64,000 bases of DNA from the NCBI GenBank assembly GCA_002715965.1, contig PBAL01000045.1:43511-107510 (forward strand). The letters are read 5' to 3'. The DNA comes from Verrucomicrobiales bacterium. GTDB lineage: Bacteria; Verrucomicrobiota; Verrucomicrobiia; Limisphaerales; JAYPXF01. Below, in pieces: positions 9,406 to 18,434 of this stretch; positions within the stretch are counted from its first letter, which is position 1, and each line of letters starts with the position of its first letter. The translations under genes and the position numbers were made by a program. Below the pieces are notes generated by a model. The model was not told where the DNA came from and searched no databases. It was given only the letters and a program-made list of their open reading frames with translations.

Positions 9406-10425
9406 TCAATCGAGCGCCTTGGCGTCAGCCGCAGCTTCCCGGGTAAGGCCTTTCAAACTGTAGCCATCGGTCGCGATCAAGGCCCAGCCGATGATGCCAA
9501 AAACAAATTCACGGAAGCGCCGGATCAACGCGTAAGAAACGCCGATGGCCGCCGGAAGCGCGAAGACGTGGAACAAAAAGATCACCCCGGATTCCTGCAC
9601 GCCGATCGATCCGGGAGAGAACATTCCGATCGCCTTGGCCACCGCGATGAATGCTTCCAGCGAAAACGACATCTGCCAGTCGATCGCCAAGCCGAGGAAT
9701 GCACAGGCTACCATGATCTCCAGCGTGTCGCCCAGCCAGCCAAGCAGAAACACAAATGTGCTCGCGAAAAAGCAGCCGCGTTCGTTGCGATAGAAACTGC
9801 GCACGCGATCGTCCATGCGGGCGAAATGTTCGGATCGTTTTTCCAAGGCAGTAATCTTGAGCCGGAGCAATCGAACGACGTCCAGCATCGTCTTGAAAAG
9901 CCCGCGTCGCTGCAGCCAGAACAGGACTCCAATGGCGACAAACGCCAAACCGGCCACGATCATCATTCCTCGTCTGGCCGGTGAATCTTCCGGCAGGTAC
10001 GGCAGTGCGGCAAATGCGCCACCGGCGATGAAGATCACCATGGCCAACGTTTGGCATGACTTTGAAACCACCGATGCCGAAGCGCCGATGGTCGGATCCA
10101 CACCACGTTTATGAAGCAGGTAGACCTTCACCACTTCACCACCGACGTACGCGGTCGGCAGGATGTAGTTGATCGACTCACCACACCATCGAATCCGCAG
10201 GTAAGTCAGAAAACCAATCCCCTCCGGCCTTTGGCTGCCAAACGAAATGCGCCACGCCAGTGCGTCGAGAACGTAGACGACCGTGAAGGGGATCAGCACC
10301 ACCGGCGTCATCCAACCCAGCTTGCGGAGGTTCTCCCAGATCTGGTCCGGTCCGATCTGGTGGAGGAAAAAACCGAACACTCCGAGCCCAAGAACAAGGA
10401 AGAACAGCCGCCACGGAAACTTCAT
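9406..10425 (-). CDS. Flippase-like membrane protein (lysylphosphatidylglycerol synthase TM / YbhN family)
   Basis: A 339-residue integral membrane protein with about eight hydrophobic segments. The family marks are YLRIRWCGESINYILPTAYVGGEVVKVYLL near residues 70-100 and the KAIGMFSPGSIGVQESG block near 265-285, typical of the AglD/YbhN/MprF-membrane-domain group, often linked to flipping or transferring lipid-linked polar groups. Its ATG overlaps the stop codon of the upstream CDP-alcohol phosphatidyltransferase gene (ATGA, 10422-10425), so the two are translationally coupled. In this context it probably handles the lipid made by its neighbours. The substrate is unknown. Confidence 0.88.
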   Translation of the reverse strand: MKFPWRLFFLVLGLGVFGFFLHQIGPDQIWENLRKLGWMTPVVLIPFTVVYVLDALAWRISFGSQRPEGIGFLTYLRIRWCGESINYILPTAYVGGEVVKVYLLHKRGVDPTIGASASVVSKSCQTLAMVIFIAGGAFAALPYLPEDSPARRGMMIVAGLAFVAIGVLFWLQRRGLFKTMLDVVRLLRLKITALEKRSEHFARMDDRVRSFYRNERGCFFASTFVFLLGWLGDTLEIMVACAFLGLAIDWQMSFSLEAFIAVAKAIGMFSPGSIGVQESGVIFLFHVFALPAAIGVSYALIRRFREFVFGIIGWALIATDGYSLKGLTREAAADAKALD

Positions 10426-11498
10426 TCGGGACGCGCCTTTCCTCCAGTGGACAGGATGATCAGCGCGACCACCCAGAACACGTGTACCCCGATGCCCACC
10501 ATCCACAGGAACAACCACAGCTGATCCATGGCCGCGAGGATTAGCAGCAAGACGGAGAAGTCTCGATTGGCCATCTTGTCCAGGAAGCTCTGCAGCCGGG
10601 CGTTGTCTTCATGCCGGGCCGACATTCCGCGAAGAACGACTAGGAACGAAATCAACGCACCAATCCCGGCACTGATTCCCAGTGGCAGCGCACCCACGTC
10701 CCCCTGAACCCAAAGCCCAATACCCACCCCGACGAACACAGTGATGTGCACGACATTGTCGCCGACAATGTCCAGCCACCTTCCCAATTCGCTTTCCTTG
10801 TAGGCAACCCGCGCGATGTCCCCGTCGACGCAGTCAATGACCGCCGAGACTTGCAGCAGGATCGCGCCCCACAATGCCGGCCAATACGGGCCCAGGTAAA
10901 ACAACGCCCCGGCCGCCACGCCCAGAATGGTTGATCCGGCAGAAACCTGGTTTGGTGTCACGGATGTCCACACCAGCAGCTTGGAAAGACAACGTCCGAC
11001 CGGTCGATTCAGCCACGTGTCTACAACCCCATCGCACTTGCTGCCCATGGTTGCCCATAGCAGGCGCTCGGCTTGTTCGGCGTCATCTTGTGAACGCACA
11101 GTCTGGGTCACGCCCTCGGGCGCGTGTTGTTCCAAGCCCGCCAGGCGTTCCTTCAGATTCTCCAGCGAGCCATCCTCGAGGACTCCAACTGGAAGGGGAT
11201 CCTTGTCCGGACCCTGGAGTGTTCCCCCCTTCTCAATCAACATCGTGAAATCACTGCGCTGAATGAAAACGTCATCGCGCACCACCAACGTGGGCTCTGT
11301 CAATGTGGGAACGCCGTCAGCATACTCGAACGCAATTCCACGCGCGACTGCACGCTTCAATTCCGGCTGATTTGGGTCACCCAAAATCTTGATCGATTCC
11401 GCTCCGCCACGACTCAATTCCACCACCAGGCGATCCAGCAGCGACACTCCCGCAATGGAGCGTTGATAATCACCGGTGCGGAGGATGATCGCATTCAT
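10422..11498 (-). CDS. CDP-alcohol phosphatidyltransferase with degenerate N-terminal nucleotidyltransferase domain
   Basis: Transfers a phospho-alcohol from a CDP-activated donor to an acceptor alcohol at the membrane. The complete family motif is present: D222, D225-G226, A229-R230, G239, D243 and D247. Several transmembrane helices lie between about 195 and 355. The first ~150 residues are unusual: they read like a nucleotidyltransferase fold (SLLDRLVVELSRGGAESIKIL) but lack the GxGTR and PK nucleotide-binding residues. The layout resembles bifunctional IPCT/DIPPS enzymes of inositol-phosphate synthesis, with the activating activity moved to the separate gene at 8633-9400. Its ATG at 11498 shares one base with the upstream stop (TGATG). 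Confidence 0.9.
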   Translation of the reverse strand: MNAIILRTGDYQRSIAGVSLLDRLVVELSRGGAESIKILGDPNQPELKRAVARGIAFEYADGVPTLTEPTLVVRDDVFIQRSDFTMLIEKGGTLQGPDKDPLPVGVLEDGSLENLKERLAGLEQHAPEGVTQTVRSQDDAEQAERLLWATMGSKCDGVVDTWLNRPVGRCLSKLLVWTSVTPNQVSAGSTILGVAAGALFYLGPYWPALWGAILLQVSAVIDCVDGDIARVAYKESELGRWLDIVGDNVVHITVFVGVGIGLWVQGDVGALPLGISAGIGALISFLVVLRGMSARHEDNARLQSFLDKMANRDFSVLLLILAAMDQLWLFLWMVGIGVHVFWVVALIILSTGGKARPE

Positions 11499-13216
11499 CA
11501 ACGCAATTGCGTCTTGAAGAAGGCGTCCATGTCCGCGGCCATGGACGCGAACCACGGATGTCGATTCCAGCAACCGTGCTTGCCATCCTTGTAAATCTTC
11601 AGTCCCGTCCAGACGCCCGCCTTATTCAGCGCCGCTCGCGAGGCTTCGTTGCGCTCGGGTTTGTCGTGTTCTCCCACCATGAAAAGCAGCGGGGTATCAC
11701 CGGGACTGATCTGCTGATGCGCATCCGCCAGGTCATAGAGTTTCGGCGCCTGATCAACGGTTTTCCCCAGCCAGATGTTGCTGTTGGACTTGGAACCAGG
11801 CGTGCGTGAGCGCTCGGCGACCGAACCGCTGGACATCTGCATCGGACCGGCCATGACGATGGCAGCCTGAAGTCGCGCGGATCGAGAACTCTTGTCGAAT
11901 GCACCCTTCAATTTCGGATTTTCCCAACCCGTGGCCATTAGTCCGACCAGATGTCCGCCGGCGGATCCACCCACGGCGCCAATGCGTTTCGGATCAATGC
12001 CCAGCTCCTTCGCATGATCTCGCAGATAACGGACTGCCGCGAAGCAATCCTGCGCGCCTTTGGGAAATTCTGCCTCGTATCCGAGGCGGTACTGGATGGC
12101 CGCGGTGACATATCCGCGCTTGGCGAGTTCGAGCGCCAGTGCTCGGAACTTGGTTTTGTCCCCATTCAACCAACCGCCTCCGTGAACGACCGCAATCGCC
12201 GGGCGGTTTTTCTTCGGTGATTTCGGCGAAAAGACATCGGCCAGCAATTTGCGGTTTCCATCGTTCGCGTAAACCACGTCGAGTTTCGCGGTGACGTTCT
12301 TGGGCAGGATCGTGGAAGGGAACTTTGCGCGTCCGTCGGGCAGCTTGCCCTTCAATTGTGGATGCGATGAAACGCCGTAGGTATTCATGCGCTGGCGATA
12401 CAGGCCGCCGATACCGGTGATGTAGAGCGAGCGCAGGTCGGTATCACCAAATGCACAGTTGATGGGGCGTTCCGGCGTCTCGATTTTTTCGAGCAGCTTG
12501 CCCGCGGGATTCCAGATCCACACCGCAGATGCGCCCGCGCAGTAAACATTGCCGGCGCGATCGATGCACATGCCATCGGCACCGCGTGCCCCGCCGTCAT
12601 CCATCACCGCGAACTTTTTCCCGGCGGAGGTCTTGCCCGGTTTGTCCACCCGGTAAGACCAGATTTCCTTCGGTAGGTAAGCCGCGACGTAAAGCGTCTT
12701 TCCATCCGGTGAAAGGGTGATGCCATTCGCAGTGATGATGCCCTCGACCGCGACATTCTGTTTGCCGGACGGCGAAATGTAGATGACCTGGTTCTGCTGG
12801 GTGAGCGTGTAGTAGACGCCCCCGTTGGAATCGACCACGAGATCGTTTGGCCGCGCAGGTGGATTTGCATCGGGATCTTGTCCGGCGATGCGGATCTTTC
12901 TCCTTCCATTCAACCGGCAGATCTCCGCATTGCCATTGTCCGAGAGGTAAAGCCTGCCGAGATTGTAGAACGACGCGCTGATGCGTCCGGCGTCCTCAAG
13001 GAAGATCTCCATCTTCTTCTTGCGCGCATCGTAGCGGAACAACTTTCCGCCTTTCACATCCGGGATGTAGAGCATGCCTCCGGTCCATGCCGGACCATCC
13101 GCCAACGCGAAATCTGCAGAGATCAATTCAAGCTCGGATGATTTGTCCACGAGCGAAGCCGCACTTACTGAAAGCGCAGCCAGTGTCGTAGTTGCAATTG
13201 CCAAGAGTCGTTGCAC
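11498..13216 (-). CDS. Secreted SMP-30/gluconolactonase-like and alpha/beta-hydrolase fusion
   Basis: A 572-residue exported protein with two enzyme-like halves. A signal peptide covers about 1-20. Residues ~30-300 form an SMP-30/gluconolactonase beta-propeller (FALADGPAWTGGMLYIPDV, ARPNDLVVDSNGGVYYT, ANGITLSPDGKTLYVA, DGMCIDRAGNVY). Residues ~315-572 are a carboxylesterase/acetyl-xylan-esterase-like alpha/beta hydrolase with oxyanion motif HGGGW, nucleophile S418 in GGSAGG, the acid region GEHD and a likely catalytic histidine in DGKHGC. It may act on lactones or esters of carbohydrates. Its stop codon overlaps the phosphatidyltransferase start, so translation of the two is coupled although their roles seem unrelated. 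Confidence 0.88.
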   Translation of the reverse strand: MQRLLAIATTTLAALSVSAASLVDKSSELELISADFALADGPAWTGGMLYIPDVKGGKLFRYDARKKKMEIFLEDAGRISASFYNLGRLYLSDNGNAEICRLNGRRKIRIAGQDPDANPPARPNDLVVDSNGGVYYTLTQQNQVIYISPSGKQNVAVEGIITANGITLSPDGKTLYVAAYLPKEIWSYRVDKPGKTSAGKKFAVMDDGGARGADGMCIDRAGNVYCAGASAVWIWNPAGKLLEKIETPERPINCAFGDTDLRSLYITGIGGLYRQRMNTYGVSSHPQLKGKLPDGRAKFPSTILPKNVTAKLDVVYANDGNRKLLADVFSPKSPKKNRPAIAVVHGGGWLNGDKTKFRALALELAKRGYVTAAIQYRLGYEAEFPKGAQDCFAAVRYLRDHAKELGIDPKRIGAVGGSAGGHLVGLMATGWENPKLKGAFDKSSRSARLQAAIVMAGPMQMSSGSVAERSRTPGSKSNSNIWLGKTVDQAPKLYDLADAHQQISPGDTPLLFMVGEHDKPERNEASRAALNKAGVWTGLKIYKDGKHGCWNRHPWFASMAADMDAFFKTQLR

Positions 13217-13337
13217 GCGCGGATTTAAGCGATCCGGCGCGAACAGGGGAATGCCAAATGTGGCGATCCGAACAGACCGGTCGGCAAATGCCGCCTATTG
13301 AACTGCTCTCCGATACGCGCAATGCTCCCGCGCTCCT

Positions 13338-14507
13338 ATGAAACTGAAACACGGCATTCACCTCGCGTATTGCACGAATATCCATCGCGGTGGGAGTTGG
13401 ATGGAGACTTTTGAATCGCTGAACACCCATGTGCTGGCCGTGCGCAATCGCGTGGGCAAGGGCGAACCCTATGCGATCGGTCTGCGGCTGGGTGCGGATG
13501 CCGCGCGGGAATTGAGCAATCGGCAGACCTTGAATGCCTTTCGCGAGTGGCTGGACAGGGAGAACTGTTACGTCTTCACCGTGAACGGCTTTCCCTATGG
13601 GCAGTTTCATGGTAGGCGGGTGAAGGAGCAGGTTTATGCGCCGGATTGGACGACGCCGGAACGGGTGGAGTACACGAACCTGTTGTTTGACCTGATTGCG
13701 GAGATTGTTCCCGAAGGTGTGGACGGGAGCGTGAGCACGGTGCCGGTTTCGTACAAGGAATTCATCAAGGACGAACGGCAGATTACCGAGGCGCGCAAGA
13801 ACATCTGGAAGACGGTTGAGCATATCTCGAAGGTGAGCCGGCGCACGGGCAAGCAGCTGCATCTGGGGCTCGAACCGGAACCGTTGTGCTACCTGGAAAC
13901 CAGCGAGGAGATGGTGCGCCTCATGGAATCGCTGCGCGCGGATCGGCCGGGTGATCTGCGGCTCGATGAGTTTGTTGGGATCAACTATGACTGCTGCCAT
14001 CTGGCAGTCGAATACGAATCAGCCGCGGAAGCCATCGGACGGTTGAAGCAACATAAGATCAAGTTCAGCAAGATCCACATCAGCAATGCGTTAAAGGTCA
14101 CACCCACGCCGGATGCACGCCAGGCACTGCATGCCTTTGCGGATGACATTTATTTTCATCAGACGATCGCTCGGGCGAAGGACGGACGGATCACGCGTCA
14201 TCGCGATCTCGACGACGCACTCGCGACGCACAACAAACTTCCGCCGGCGAAGTCGGACGAATGGCGGATTCATTTTCACATTCCGCTTCACGCCGAGCCG
14301 ACCCAGCTGTTCGGCACGACGGCAGACCATGTGCAGGGTGTGCTCGATCTGTTGAAGGAAGATCCCGGCATGTGTTCGCATCTGGAGATGGAGACCTACA
14401 CCTGGGAAGTCATGCCGGGCGAGATGAAGAAGAGGAACGTCGTGGATCAGTTGGTCGGGGAGTATGAGTGGACTCTGGGCGAGTTGAGGGCGCGTGGATT
14501 GGCGTGA
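13338..14507 (+). CDS. eboE: EboE-like TIM-barrel protein of the Ebo pathway
   Basis: A 389-residue cytoplasmic protein recognised by its start GIHLAYCTNIHRGGSW, the ENCYVFTVNGFPYGQFHG block and VSTVPVSYKEF; these are typical of the metabolite-traffic protein EboE, a sugar-phosphate isomerase/epimerase-like TIM barrel. Histidines and acidic residues in GLEPEPLCYLE, YDCCHLAVEYE and KIHISNA are the likely metal site. EboE normally sits with eboA-D and eboF, genes linked to moving a precursor to the periplasm; none of those is near here. It is divergent from the SMP-30/esterase gene with about 120 bases of shared promoter region. Confidence 0.85.
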   Translation: MKLKHGIHLAYCTNIHRGGSWMETFESLNTHVLAVRNRVGKGEPYAIGLRLGADAARELSNRQTLNAFREWLDRENCYVFTVNGFPYGQFHGRRVKEQVYAPDWTTPERVEYTNLLFDLIAEIVPEGVDGSVSTVPVSYKEFIKDERQITEARKNIWKTVEHISKVSRRTGKQLHLGLEPEPLCYLETSEEMVRLMESLRADRPGDLRLDEFVGINYDCCHLAVEYESAAEAIGRLKQHKIKFSKIHISNALKVTPTPDARQALHAFADDIYFHQTIARAKDGRITRHRDLDDALATHNKLPPAKSDEWRIHFHIPLHAEPTQLFGTTADHVQGVLDLLKEDPGMCSHLEMETYTWEVMPGEMKKRNVVDQLVGEYEWTLGELRARGLA

Positions 14508-14547
14508 ACGTGTCCGACGCGTCTGACCTGCCGGACAACTCTGACAA

Positions 14548-15403
14548 TCACCTCAAGAACTTCTTGGCAGCTTTCTCTACATCGAGCGTTTCCTCAATCG
14601 GTTGTTTGCCCTTGAGATGCTCGTGCAGGTTGGCCCGGTAGCTCTTCTGGAACGGACCCATCGCCAGCTTGGTGATCGTGTCACCTGATTTGCCGAAGCG
14701 CAACACAATCGTGTCGTTCTCACAGGAGACGTGGATCCCGGCCTCCTTCATCTTCTTGCGTCCGTGCGCTGAAAACGTCTCGTCGAATTCCGCCTGGGTC
14801 CCGGGATACTTTGTCTCGAACGCATTGCCCTTGATGTTGAAGAACTTCCACCCTTGCCGGACGCGTTCGTAGTGCGCCACCTGGTCTGCGTCCGCTTCAT
14901 CGTTCTGGGCGCTGTGCTTGTAGAACAATCCAAGTGTCTTCTCAACCAGCGGCAGGAGCTTGCTCCAGTTCCTGATCTCAACTGTCTGCACGGCGCTGAG
15001 CTGGCCTTTGGAATTCAGATAGAACGAACCGTTCTCGATCGTGCAGTTTTTCACCAGTGATTCCTGCATCTCGGACAACGCCCGGTTCAACTCGTCTTCG
15101 GCCACCGAATCGGTTCCCTTTCACCTCCGGCAGGTTGATCTCCACGATCCAGTTCGCAAAGAAGAAGGTTCGTCCGCCGGCCAAGACGGACTTCAGCTGG
15201 GAGCGTTCTGAGCTCGACAGTGAATCCTTCTTATCCGCGCCGTAGATGCCTTCGTAGTTTTGGAAGATTCGGAGCCGGTCTGCCTTTGCGTCGTAGCGAT
15301 AGCGGACTTCCTGATGATCCCACTCGATGCATCCAGCCAACATCGGAAGGGCGATGGCGAGCAGGGAGAGTTTTCGGGACAGTATGGGACTCATGATGGG
15401 CAT
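14548..15403 (-). pseudogene. Lipoprotein gene split by a frameshift
   Basis: Two overlapping frames belong to one product. The first (from about 15403) has a signal peptide ending LPMLAGC, a lipobox, and continues to INLPEVKG near 15115; the second continues without a break as SVAEDELNRALSEMQ to the stop at 14548. Removing one base in the AAAGGG run at 15116-15121 joins them into a protein of about 285 residues. No ribosome binding site or start supports the second half as its own gene. The C-terminal part is soluble and charged with a KFGKSGDT-like beta region. I do not recognise the family. It could be a true mutation or a homopolymer sequencing error. Confidence 0.65.
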
Positions 15404-15607
15404 CGTTGAATGTGGGTGGGGCTTACGCAAGGCATTCCCGTTTCATAAGTCCCGGATGGGCGACAATTGTTACAAACAGTCTTCGCACGCCCGATGTCGC
15501 CCTGCGAGCCGATGACCAAGAAGGCCGGATTCTTTGCGGGCGTGAGTTTCATGGTTGTTGTCTTAACTCCTCGTTTTCACCTTCACAGAATGGCCGCGTG
15601 AACCGCA

Positions 15608-15631
15608 AACATGTCACATATGTTACATGTT
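15608..15631. promoter_or_regulatory. 24-bp near-perfect palindrome, possible operator
   Basis: AACATGT and ACATGTT flank a centre containing ACATATGT; only one symmetric pair of positions breaks the symmetry. It lies in the 350-base region between the divergent lipoprotein and metallo-hydrolase genes, 122 bases upstream of the latter's ATG. The rest of 15404-15752 shows no gene. Confidence 0.45.
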
Positions 15632-15752
15632 CATGTATCAGGCTGTTTTGGTCTCGTTTCAGTTTCCAAACAGTTCAACGCAGCTTCGATGAAGCCTTGG
15701 GAATCTTGCGCTTGACGCCAGACGCTTCCTCCCACATCCAACTCTCAACAGC

Positions 15753-16835
15753 ATGAAGAAGTTAATCCAGTATCTCTCGCTTTCCCTGACCATCTCGATT
15801 GCCTGCTCAGCATTCGCCGGCAAGGGCGACCGCACGCTCGATATCTACTGGGTTGATTCTGAGGGGGGTGGATCCACCTTGATGGTCACCCCGGCGGGTG
15901 AATCCGTCCTGATCGACACCGGCAACCCCGGCGGTCGGGATCCTCAGCGCATTGTAGACGTCCTGAAGCACGCGGGCCTCAATCAGATCGATCACCTGAT
16001 CATCACGCATTGGCATCGTGATCATTTCGGTGGCGCGGCAGAGATTGCCCAGCTCGTTCCCATCATCAACGTTTACGACAAGGGACTCCCCGAACAAAAC
16101 CCGGACAACCGTCCGAACAACGCGCTGTGGCGTCGCGTTCGCAAGCCTTACGCCGACATGGAAATCAAGGGCAAGCACGTCAAAGTCGCGCCCGGCTATC
16201 GCCTGCCACTCAAGCGGCCCACCTTCGAAGGCGCACCACGTCTGGAGATCCGAATCCTCGCAGCCGACCGGAAGATCGTCTCACCCATGCGCCACCAACT
16301 GACGCCAAACAAGCGTCCCGTTCCCCCGGATAATCCCATCGACAAATCGGACAATGCCAACAGCGTCGTGTCCTTGATCAAGTGGGGAGACTTCCGCTTC
16401 TTCGATGGAGGAGATCTGACCTGGAACGTGGAGAAGAAGCTCGTGTATCCGTACAACGTCGTGGGACGCGTCGATCTCTACCAGGTGAACCATCACGGAT
16501 TGAAGACGAGCAACAACCCGTTGCTGGTCACCAGCCTTGAGCCCACCGTGGCGGTCATGAACAACGGCCCGACCAAGGGCACGAGCGATGTGATCATGAA
16601 GGCCCTGCGAGCAACCAAGACGTTGGAAGCCACCTACCAGGTCCACGAAAACGTCCGCGACGCCGACCCTCACAACAACGTGAAGGACAAGAACTACATC
16701 GCCAATCACGGCAAGCTTGGTTCGAAGTGCAAGGCCCATTTCATCAAGTGCTCTGTCTCACCGGACGGCAAGACCTACACCATGATGGTTCATTCCACCG
16801 GCCACTCCCGAACGTATGACACGGTGGCGAAGTAG
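15753..16835 (+). CDS. Secreted metallo-beta-lactamase-fold hydrolase (ComEC C-terminal domain-like)
   Basis: A 360-residue exported hydrolase. A signal peptide covers about 1-22 (cut after AFA). The metal-binding motif is H86-W-H88-R-D90-H91, with further ligands expected in FDGGDLTW and [11 protein letters not shown]. The overall pattern ([29 protein letters not shown] near the start) matches the ComEC/Rec2-type branch of the metallo-beta-lactamase superfamily, which includes enzymes acting on phosphodiesters, but here there is no channel domain. The substrate is unknown. It is convergent with the PP2C phosphatase gene, with 22 bases between stop codons. Confidence 0.87.
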   Translation: MKKLIQYLSLSLTISIACSAFAGKGDRTLDIYWVDSEGGGSTLMVTPAGESVLIDTGNPGGRDPQRIVDVLKHAGLNQIDHLIITHWHRDHFGGAAEIAQLVPIINVYDKGLPEQNPDNRPNNALWRRVRKPYADMEIKGKHVKVAPGYRLPLKRPTFEGAPRLEIRILAADRKIVSPMRHQLTPNKRPVPPDNPIDKSDNANSVVSLIKWGDFRFFDGGDLTWNVEKKLVYPYNVVGRVDLYQVNHHGLKTSNNPLLVTSLEPTVAVMNNGPTKGTSDVIMKALRATKTLEATYQVHENVRDADPHNNVKDKNYIANHGKLGSKCKAHFIKCSVSPDGKTYTMMVHSTGHSRTYDTVAK

Positions 16836-16857
16836 AGGCGTTCCCGTCGATAACCAA

Positions 16858-18381
16858 TCAAAGAACCTTGGCGATGATCACGGTGACGTCGTCGAGTTCC
16901 GATGGCGATTCGCTGTAGTCGCGCACGGCCTCGTAGATCGCATCGACAATTTCAGCGGCTGATTTGTTACGGTTTTCGTGCACCACGCGCACGACGCCTC
17001 CAAGGCCGAAAAACTGTCCCTGTTCGTCGATGGCCTCCTCGGCGCCGTCGGTCAGCAACACAACAATGTCCTCCTGTTGCAGCTGCACCACGGGCACGTT
17101 TTCATAGGCCGACTCCCGGCGGATGCCCAACGGAATCCCCGTTCGCTTCAAACGTCGGCGTACTTCGCCATCTGCGCCAATGACCAGGGCGGGTGGATGG
17201 CCCGCGCTGGCGTAGGTCAACGTTCGATCCCTCTCATCAAGCTTGGACAGGAACATTGAGACGTAGCGCTCATCGCCGATGTCCTCGCAGAGCGCGACGT
17301 TTGTGCGGGTCAGCGCACTTCCGATTTCGTCACGTGTCATGCAGGTGATGCGGACGTAGGCCCGCGTCTCCGCCATCAGCAAGGCCGGTCCGACGCCGTG
17401 ACCGGTGACGTCACCAACCACCAGTCCAAGACCTCCACCCTTCAAGGTGAGAAAATCAAAATAGTCTCCGCCGGCTGCTTCGGCGGGAAAGGACGCGCCC
17501 GCGATGTCAAAACCCTCGACTTGGGGCGCCTTTTCCGGAAACAGGTGCTGCTGGATCTCGCGGGCCACACGGAATTGTTCCTCGTGTTCCTTGAGTTCGC
17601 GTTCGGCGCGCTTGCGTTCGGTGATGTCGCGAATGAAGGCGACGTACCACTTTTGCCCGTCCAGCTCCATGTTGTTGTAGGCGACTTCGATCAGGACCTG
17701 GTTTGAGCCTTTGCGGCGCCCCACGGTTTCGACCATGTGACGGCCGTGTTTCTCGCCATCCTCTAGGGACTTGAAAAGGTGGATACCATCCTCGTTTCGA
17801 ACGTCATGGGGCAGAAGAAGGGTGAGGTTTTCACCGACCAGTTCCGATGGCCTGTACCCGAAGACGGCTTCCACCGCGGGATTGGCAAATCGAATGAGAC
17901 TCTCTGTATCCATCAGGATGATGGCGTCGGTGGCGGTGTCCCAGAGCAGTCGATAGCGTTCTTCACTCTTGCGCAGTTCGTTGACCGCCACCCGGCGCGC
18001 CTTGCGAACCTGCGTCTCGCGCAACTCGCGTTCCACTGCGGGAACCAGTCGGGCGAGATTCCCCTTCATCAAATAATCGTGGGCACCGGCCTTCATCGAC
18101 GCGACGGCAATGTCCTCGCCGATCCCGCCCGAAATGATGATGAACGGTATGTCCTGCCCGCTTTGTTTGAAAATCTCCAGAGCCTGAGGCGCGTTGAATT
18201 CCGGCAGGTTGTAGTCGGAGAGCACCAGCTCCCATTGCTCTTCGAGTGCCTCCTTCAGCTGGTCTCCCGTTTCGACACGCTTGTAATCCGTATCGTATCC
18301 GCCCCGGTTCAGGAGCCGGATCAACATGCGCGCGTCGAATTCGGAGTCCTCCACGACCAGCACGCGCAACGGGGTTTTCAT
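16858..18381 (-). CDS. Response regulator - PAS - PP2C serine phosphatase (RsbU-like)
   Basis: A 507-residue signalling protein. An N-terminal receiver domain (about 1-125) has the acidic pocket E11/D12, phosphoacceptor D56 and the FIIISGG strand. A PAS sensor (about 147-265) follows, with YRLLWDTATDAIILMD and FGYRPSELVG, then a short coiled linker, and a SpoIIE/PP2C phosphatase domain (about 285-507) with AAGGDYFDF, GDVTGHGVGPA and LLTDGAEEA. Proteins of this build dephosphorylate anti-sigma-factor antagonists in partner-switching cascades when their receiver is phosphorylated. No anti-sigma antagonist or kinase is encoded nearby, so the output path is unknown. Confidence 0.93.
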   Translation of the reverse strand: MKTPLRVLVVEDSEFDARMLIRLLNRGGYDTDYKRVETGDQLKEALEEQWELVLSDYNLPEFNAPQALEIFKQSGQDIPFIIISGGIGEDIAVASMKAGAHDYLMKGNLARLVPAVERELRETQVRKARRVAVNELRKSEERYRLLWDTATDAIILMDTESLIRFANPAVEAVFGYRPSELVGENLTLLLPHDVRNEDGIHLFKSLEDGEKHGRHMVETVGRRKGSNQVLIEVAYNNMELDGQKWYVAFIRDITERKRAERELKEHEEQFRVAREIQQHLFPEKAPQVEGFDIAGASFPAEAAGGDYFDFLTLKGGGLGLVVGDVTGHGVGPALLMAETRAYVRITCMTRDEIGSALTRTNVALCEDIGDERYVSMFLSKLDERDRTLTYASAGHPPALVIGADGEVRRRLKRTGIPLGIRRESAYENVPVVQLQQEDIVVLLTDGAEEAIDEQGQFFGLGGVVRVVHENRNKSAAEIVDAIYEAVRDYSESPSELDDVTVIIAKVL

Positions 18382-18434
18382 CGGCGGAGAACGTAGCGAA
18401 ACGGTTTGGGGGAATCAACGGCTCAGAGCGTAAC

